64,000 nucleotides of DNA. Origin: Veillonella_A intestinalis. Its GTDB lineage: Bacteria > Bacillota > Negativicutes > Veillonellales > Veillonellaceae. The stretch spans positions 1 to 64,000 of the forward strand of contig NZ_CALPCB010000010.1 in the NCBI RefSeq assembly GCF_943192895.1. The letters are read 5' to 3'. Positions 59,782 to 64,000 of this stretch are shown in pieces. Under the pieces are notes generated by a model, which did no database searches, was not told the origin of the DNA, and saw nothing but the letters and a program-made list of their open reading frames with translations. Positions within the stretch are counted from its first letter, which is position 1; each line of letters starts with the position of its first letter. The translations under genes and the position numbers were made by a program.

Positions 59782-60091
59782 ATTTATGAGAGTAATGGTT
59801 ATGTTTGATCTACCTGTGGAATCTTCAGCTAATCGTAAATCATATAGAGTTTTTAGAAAATTTTTACTATCCACAGGATTTTATATGATGCAAGAATCAA
59901 TATATGCTAAGTTGGTGCTGAATCAAACAGAAGCTAATAAGGTTATGGCGTATGTTAGATGTCAGAAGCCACCTGAAGGGTTAGTACAAATGCTTGTGAT
60001 TACAGAAAAACAATTTGCAAAAATGGAGACGCTGGTTGGTGAAGTAGCAACTGAAGTTGTAACGTCTACAGATCGGCTATTAGTATTATGA
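59771..60091 (+). CDS. cas2: CRISPR-associated Cas2
   Basis: The 106-residue protein has the ferredoxin-like Cas2 start MRVMVMFDLPVESSANRKSY with the conserved Asp at the end of strand 1 and FYMMQESIYAKLV. It bridges two Cas1 dimers in spacer integration. The ATG at 59771 is preferred over the TTG at 59762; the context is tight because it overlaps cas1. Confidence 0.94.
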   Translation: MSYRFMRVMVMFDLPVESSANRKSYRVFRKFLLSTGFYMMQESIYAKLVLNQTEANKVMAYVRCQKPPEGLVQMLVITEKQFAKMETLVGEVATEVVTSTDRLLVL

Positions 60092-60762
60092 AACTAACTT
60101 ATTTAACATTGGATTTAGAACTTGATTTATCTGATGAAATAATTACGACTTTAATAGTTGAAGAAAGGAGTGTCTTTAGAAAGTTAGTAAAGGACTTTTT
60201 TCAAGCTAGTGGTGGAGAAGAAAGTGAATGGGTACTATCAGTAGCTAATAAAATACTGGATATAAAAAAGGATGTGTATTTTATTAGTGATTTCTTTAAA
60301 TTAGATATTAATAATAAGACTTTACTATCTAAATTACATCAAAGATTGTCTGGAATTGCTACAGAAGAGGTTGAGCTATTGTATGAGATTAATCAAAAAA
60401 TACAACAGCTTTTATTATCGTTAGAAAGCAGTCTTTCTATTGATGTTTTTCACAATGAATTAATTGCAGTACAAGATATTGTTAAGCTAGGCAATTTTCT
60501 AATTAGAGATGATGAGTTTGATGATATTGGTAAAGTGGCTAATTTTATTGATGTAGTTATAGAGTTACTAAATCCTAAATTGATGGTTTTGTTGAACCCC
60601 CGTTCATATATGGATGATGGGGAAATAACTTTATTTTTTGAAACAATGCTTTGTAAAAAAATTCCAGTACTATGTATAGAACGAGTATGTAAAGATGATA
60701 TATCAGTTGTAAGAAATAAGGAAATAATTTATACTTTAGATAAAGATTTATGTGTATTTTAG
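60088..60762 (+). CDS. csn2: CRISPR-associated Csn2 (type II-A adaptation)
   Basis: The 224-residue protein lies in the fourth position after cas2 with a 4-base overlap. It shows the Csn2 layout: acidic N-terminus, RKLVKDFFQASGGEESEWVL, a long helical middle and the C-terminal VIELLNPKLMVLLNPRSYMD. Csn2 forms a ring on DNA ends and takes part in spacer capture; its presence defines subtype II-A. Sequence similarity to the best-known Csn2 forms is weak, as usual for this family, so position carries much of the call. Confidence 0.88.
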   Translation: MKLTYLTLDLELDLSDEIITTLIVEERSVFRKLVKDFFQASGGEESEWVLSVANKILDIKKDVYFISDFFKLDINNKTLLSKLHQRLSGIATEEVELLYEINQKIQQLLLSLESSLSIDVFHNELIAVQDIVKLGNFLIRDDEFDDIGKVANFIDVVIELLNPKLMVLLNPRSYMDDGEITLFFETMLCKKIPVLCIERVCKDDISVVRNKEIIYTLDKDLCVF

Positions 60763-60850
60763 ATTGAAACACTAGTATGGCACTTGGCTCGTAACCGGAA
60801 AATTCTCTTGAACTTTAAATTCATAAAATTTTGTAAATATGCAATTTGGG

Positions 60851-60952
60851 GTTTGAGAGTAGTGTAATACTAGTTTGGTTTAAAACTTCCTGCACAGTCG
60901 CCACCTTTTGAAACTAGTTTGAGAGTAGTGTAATTTTATATTACGGTCTAAT
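60851..60952 (+). CRISPR. CRISPR array with two repeats and one 30-bp spacer
   Basis: Repeat 1 (60851-60886, 36 bp) starts GTTTGAGAGTAGTGTAAT and ends GGTTTAAAAC. The spacer is 60887-60916. Repeat 2 (60917-60952) keeps the first 18 bases but diverges in the second half, as expected for a terminal repeat at the trailer end. The leader is therefore the stretch 60763-60850 after csn2. The anti-repeat of the tracrRNA matches repeat 1. Confidence 0.93.
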
Positions 60953-61060
60953 CCTCATCTTACATATTCCCTCAAAAAAATGTAAGAAAATTCATTTTCC
61001 CTCTTGCGCAAAAAATAAAATCATGATACTATATGAAAGTACCTGGAATAACGGTATTGC

Positions 61061-61136
61061 GGCCCCGTGGTGTAGCGGTTAACATGTCGCCCTGTCACGG
61101 CGAAGATCGTCAGTTCAAATCTGATCGGGGTCGCCA
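61061..61136 (+). tRNA. tRNA-Asp (anticodon GTC)
   Basis: GGCCCCGTGGTGTAGCGG at the 5' end, anticodon loop CTGTCAC, T-arm AGTTCAAATCT and an encoded CCA. First of three tRNA genes downstream of the CRISPR array. Confidence 0.95.
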
Positions 61137-61167
61137 TTTTTTTATTTACAAAAGTTTTTCCTCATTT

Positions 61168-61243
61168 GCCTCGGTAGCTCAGTCGGTAGAGCAAAGGACT
61201 GAAAATCCTTGTGTCGACAGTTCGATTCTGTCCTGAGGCACCA
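61168..61243 (+). tRNA. tRNA-Phe (anticodon GAA)
   Basis: GCCTCGGTAGCTCAGTCGG start, anticodon loop CTGAAAA, T-arm AGTTCGATTCT and acceptor TGAGGCACCA with encoded CCA. Confidence 0.95.
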
Positions 61244-61262
61244 TTAAGAATAAAAATTCTAT

Positions 61263-61348
61263 GCGGTTGTGGTGGAATGGCAGACACGCCATCTTGAGGG
61301 GGTGGTGAGCGTACGCTCGTATGGGTTCAAGTCCCATCAACCGCACCA
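61263..61348 (+). tRNA. tRNA-Leu (anticodon GAG)
   Basis: GCGGTTGTGGTGGAATGG start, anticodon loop TTGAGGG, a long variable arm (GAGCGTACGCTC), T-arm GGTTCAAGTCC and encoded CCA. Confidence 0.95.
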
Positions 61349-61359
61349 TACAGTAAATA

Positions 61360-61393
61360 AGCGCCTTGTGAGTTTTCACAGGGCGCTTTTTGA
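61360..61393 (+). terminator. Terminator of the tRNA cluster
   Basis: AGCGCCTTGTGA / TCACAGGGCGCT followed by TTTTTGA. Confidence 0.88.
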
Positions 61394-61438
61394 CTATAGA
61401 TAACAATATGATTTTGTTAATATTGATGAATTTCCCAT

Positions 61439-62869
61439 CTATTGATTTACTTCAGGATATTCATAAGAAGGTGGTCCATCTTGGCGGCTTTCGTCGTAAT
61501 GTTTAAGGATACTTTTAATTTCTTTACGTAGTAAAATTAAGGCAATTAAGTTTGGAATTACCATAATACCGTTAAACATATCACTTAAATTCCACACAAA
61601 GTCTACTTTACCAGCAGAACCTAATACAATGAATACTAATACAATAATACGATAGATATGAATTGCTATATTTTTTTGTTTGAATAAGAATCGAATATTG
61701 GACTCACCGAAATAGTACCAACCAACTACGGTAGTAAAGGCGAAGAATGTTAAGCAAATAGCGATAATAGCAGGTCCAATATCACCAAAGGCGGTAGCAA
61801 AGGCTTGTTGGGTAATAAGTGCACCAGATAGACCTAGTTCATGACTACCAGTTAAAAGAATAATTAATGCGGTAGCTGTACAAATGATAATGGTATCAAA
61901 GAATACGCCAAAGAAAGCTACAAAACCTTGTAATACGGGATGTAATACTAATGCTGTAGCGTGAGCATGTGGGGTAGAGCCCATACCAGCTTCATTGGAG
62001 AATAAGCCACGAGCGACACCAAAACGAATGGCTTCTTTCATTGTTATACCTAAAGCGCCACCGCCAATAGCAGATGGGTTGAAAGCTCCTTCAAAAATAT
62101 ATTGTAAGGTAGGCATAATATGATTAGAGAATTTAAATAAAATAGCAATAGCGCATAAAATATATAAAAGCGCCATAAAAGGTACGACTAATTGGGCAAA
62201 GGTGGCAATGCGCTGTATTCCACCAATAAAAATTAAACCAGCTAATAGGGCGATTGAGATGCCAATATAAATAGGTTCAAAGCCAAAAGCACTATTTACA
62301 GAGGAGGCGATGGAATTGGATTGCACCATGCAACCAATAAAACCTAACGCAATAATAATGGCGATAGAAAAAAAGTACGCGAGAAAGTTAGCGGAATTAG
62401 AGCCTATAATATTTTTAAGACCTTTTGAAATGTAGAAGGCAGGGCCACCGATAAATTGGCCTTTAATATCCTCTCGATAATGTTGCGCTAATATTGCTTC
62501 TGAAAAAATGGTAGCCATACCAAACATAGCGCTTAACCACATCCAGAAGATTGCGCCTGGTCCACCAGCCATAATAGCAGTAGCAACACCAGCTACATTT
62601 CCGGTTCCGACTTGAGCGGAGATTGCCACAGCAAGTGCTTGAAATGAAGATATCGATTTTTCATTGTTACTGCCTTCAGGTTTATGACCTTTATAAAGGC
62701 GACCAAAGACTTGACGACAGGCAGGACCGAAGCGAATAAATTGTGGAGCCCCTAGATAAATAGTAAAGAAAATGCCAATTCCTACCAAAGCATACATAAG
62801 TATGTATCCCCAAAGTACATCATTAATTGCTGTAACAATAGTTTCTAATACTACAATAAAATGTTCCAT
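61439..62869 (-). CDS. Sodium:alanine/glycine symporter (AGCS family)
   Basis: The 476-residue membrane protein has about eleven helices and AGCS motifs: FQALAVAISAQVGTGNVAGV near residue 75, GGPGAIFWMWLSAMFGMATI, and GLFSNEAGMGSTPHAHATAL. It takes up alanine or glycine with sodium. GAGAGGGATTG lies before the ATG. It stands alone, convergent with the tRNA genes. Confidence 0.92.
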   Translation of the reverse strand: MEHFIVVLETIVTAINDVLWGYILMYALVGIGIFFTIYLGAPQFIRFGPACRQVFGRLYKGHKPEGSNNEKSISSFQALAVAISAQVGTGNVAGVATAIMAGGPGAIFWMWLSAMFGMATIFSEAILAQHYREDIKGQFIGGPAFYISKGLKNIIGSNSANFLAYFFSIAIIIALGFIGCMVQSNSIASSVNSAFGFEPIYIGISIALLAGLIFIGGIQRIATFAQLVVPFMALLYILCAIAILFKFSNHIMPTLQYIFEGAFNPSAIGGGALGITMKEAIRFGVARGLFSNEAGMGSTPHAHATALVLHPVLQGFVAFFGVFFDTIIICTATALIILLTGSHELGLSGALITQQAFATAFGDIGPAIIAICLTFFAFTTVVGWYYFGESNIRFLFKQKNIAIHIYRIIVLVFIVLGSAGKVDFVWNLSDMFNGIMVIPNLIALILLRKEIKSILKHYDESRQDGPPSYEYPEVNQ

Positions 62870-63167
62870 CGCAATCCCTCTCTTCTTATACGTATTCTCA
62901 GTTTATGAGCTGACGCTATTGAAAAATAAACAGAATATGAAAATTATATTATCATTAAAAGTCTCTTTTGTAAATACAAATGTTTATTTAAAAGAGACAA
63001 GGCATATATTACTATTTAGAATTAAGTATGTACTAAATTAAACCAGTTATTTTAAAGGAGTCAGTGTATGATATAATATGAGGTAGCTTTAAGAATGAGA
63101 GATATTTATTATTGGGGGATTTAAACATTATAGATTAGTGGTGGGTTTTACTAAAGGAGAATTCATC

Positions 63168-63794
63168 TTGGAATTACTATGGTTTACGTTTGATATTATT
63201 GGCACGATTGCCTTTGCCATTTCAGGGACTCTTGTGGGGATTGGTCGGCGAATGGATATTTTTGGTATGCTCGTGTTGGCTTTGGCCACTGCTATTGGTG
63301 GCGGTATTATGCGTGATTTGATTGTTGGTAATATTCCGCCCAATTCACTGCGTACGTTTACCTATGTGTTTATTGTAATGGCGGTTACATTTGGGGTCTT
63401 TTTTATTTATCGCGTACGGCGAGCTCATTATATTGGCACACGGTGGGTGCGTCGCATGTATCTGGGTGCTGACACGCTCGGTCTTGCCTCTTTTACTGTA
63501 ACTGGGGCAGGGATAGGGGTATATAACTATCCTGAAATGCCAGTTCTTGCAGTTATCTTGGGGCTTTTGACTGCTGTTGGTGGCGGGGTTATTCGCGATG
63601 TCTTAGCACAGCGTGTACCGTCAGTATTGCGGGAAGAGGTTTATGCGTTACCCGCTATTATTGGAGGGATTGTGTACTATGCGTTTTATCATGCCGGGCA
63701 ATGGCAGATGGCGTCGTATAGTGCATTTATTATTGTTGTGGTTATTCGTACTCTAGCATTACGCTATAGTTGGAGTTTGCCACGCATTCGGTAG
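63168..63794 (+). CDS. TRIC-family (UPF0126) cation channel protein
   Basis: The 208-residue membrane protein consists of two homologous halves, each of three helices: FDIIGTIAFAISGTLVGIGR...AIGGGIMRDLIVG and ADTLGLASFTVTGAGIGVYN...AVGGGVIRDVLAQ. Bacterial TRIC relatives conduct K+ or related cations. The TTG at 63168 with AAAGGAG 8 bases ahead gives the normal family start (MELLWFTFDIIG); an upstream GTG lacks a site. Confidence 0.88.
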   Translation: MELLWFTFDIIGTIAFAISGTLVGIGRRMDIFGMLVLALATAIGGGIMRDLIVGNIPPNSLRTFTYVFIVMAVTFGVFFIYRVRRAHYIGTRWVRRMYLGADTLGLASFTVTGAGIGVYNYPEMPVLAVILGLLTAVGGGVIRDVLAQRVPSVLREEVYALPAIIGGIVYYAFYHAGQWQMASYSAFIIVVVIRTLALRYSWSLPRIR

Positions 63795-63879
63795 GAGTAG
63801 GCTGTTAGTGTGGATTTTAGTTTTATTATATATGTTCCTATGGTATAATATATAAGATTAAAAAAGACTTATAAACAGT

Positions 63880-64000
63880 CGTTTCAGAGAGATTTTCAAT
63901 GAAAATTAGATAGTTTCACTTATTCATCGGGATAAGTGCGGAGATGGTATTGCTAGACAGGTTTGTTAGCAAGTGAATTAAGAAGGAGTTGAGTATATTG
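63880..64000 (+). promoter_or_regulatory. Possible structured leader and start of the next gene
   Basis: CTTAT/ATAAG (63917-63934) and TTGCTA/TAGCAA (63949-63972) could form two hairpins. Near the right edge AAGGAG lies 11 bases before a TTG at 63998-64000, which may be the start codon of a gene that continues outside the window. Confidence 0.35.

Noticed and set aside
61033..61236. A 67-codon frame over tRNA-Asp and tRNA-Phe
   Set aside because: The frame runs through two clear tRNA genes and is explained by them.

Overview
The window reads as a low-GC chromosomal segment from a lactate/organic-acid fermenting member of the Negativicutes, most likely Veillonella or a close relative. This is an inference from gene content, not a database match. 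The pointers are a lactate racemase homologue, a stand-alone carboxyltransferase of the pyruvate carboxylase/transcarboxylase type, a monomeric [FeFe] hydrogenase, three SAM-I (S-box) riboswitches, Firmicute-style ribosome binding sites and promoters, and a type II-A CRISPR system.
Layout. 1-120 is the 3' end of a 5S rRNA and its terminator, followed by a two-copy structured repeat. 0.6-9.2 kb holds an acetyltransferase, LarA, a MarR regulator with an old-yellow-enzyme reductase that share a 16-bp operator, an orphan TrpX-type lipoprotein, a DnaQ-type exonuclease and a deoC-pdp-cdd nucleoside salvage operon preceded by six perfect 15-bp repeats. 9.3-11.6 kb has two MetQ lipoprotein genes, each with its own promoter and SAM riboswitch. 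12.0-17.0 kb is a visibly A+T-richer accessory cluster (Xre regulator, membrane and zinc-ribbon proteins, lipoproteins, a frameshifted small gene and its intact paralogue) that ends near the 3' face of a tRNA-Ser gene. 17.5-24.3 kb holds housekeeping and envelope genes and the carboxyltransferase. 24.3-25.5 kb carries a broken phzF gene, a YbaK deacylase and three copies of a 20-21 base motif. 26.4-31.9 kb encodes a complete Ni/peptide-type ABC importer and a CsoR/RcnR-type sensor. 32-41.3 kb contains pyrEF, an RraA-like protein, a D-2-hydroxyacid dehydrogenase, nested repeats, the hydrogenase with a structured leader, and a SAM-riboswitch-controlled metE-like/azlCD operon. 41.5-47.5 kb is a 2-keto-3-deoxygluconate pathway cluster (LacI-type regulator, kduI, kduD, kdgT, kdgK, kdgA). 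47.6-53.8 kb holds a phosphatase, a site-2 protease, a protein made of five tandem helix-turn-helix units, a TauE-type exporter and a two-gene membrane module of unknown role. 54.5-61.0 kb is a type II-A CRISPR locus (tracrRNA, cas9, cas1, cas2, csn2) whose array has one spacer. tRNA-Asp, tRNA-Phe and tRNA-Leu, an alanine/glycine symporter and a TRIC-family channel close the window.
How the parts fit together. Lactate interconversion (LarA needs a nickel pincer cofactor) may depend on the Ni-type importer. Methionine economy is tied together by three S-boxes over uptake lipoproteins, a synthase and a likely amino-acid exporter. The kdu/kdg cluster feeds unsaturated uronates, probably released from polysaccharides by other organisms, into pyruvate. 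The most unusual items are the single-spacer but apparently complete II-A locus, the five-HTH protein behind a seven-codon upstream ORF, the 51.6-53.8 kb membrane pair, the zinc-ribbon/lipoprotein island, and several families of short repeats. No sequence search or folding program was run; every assignment rests on reading the sequence.
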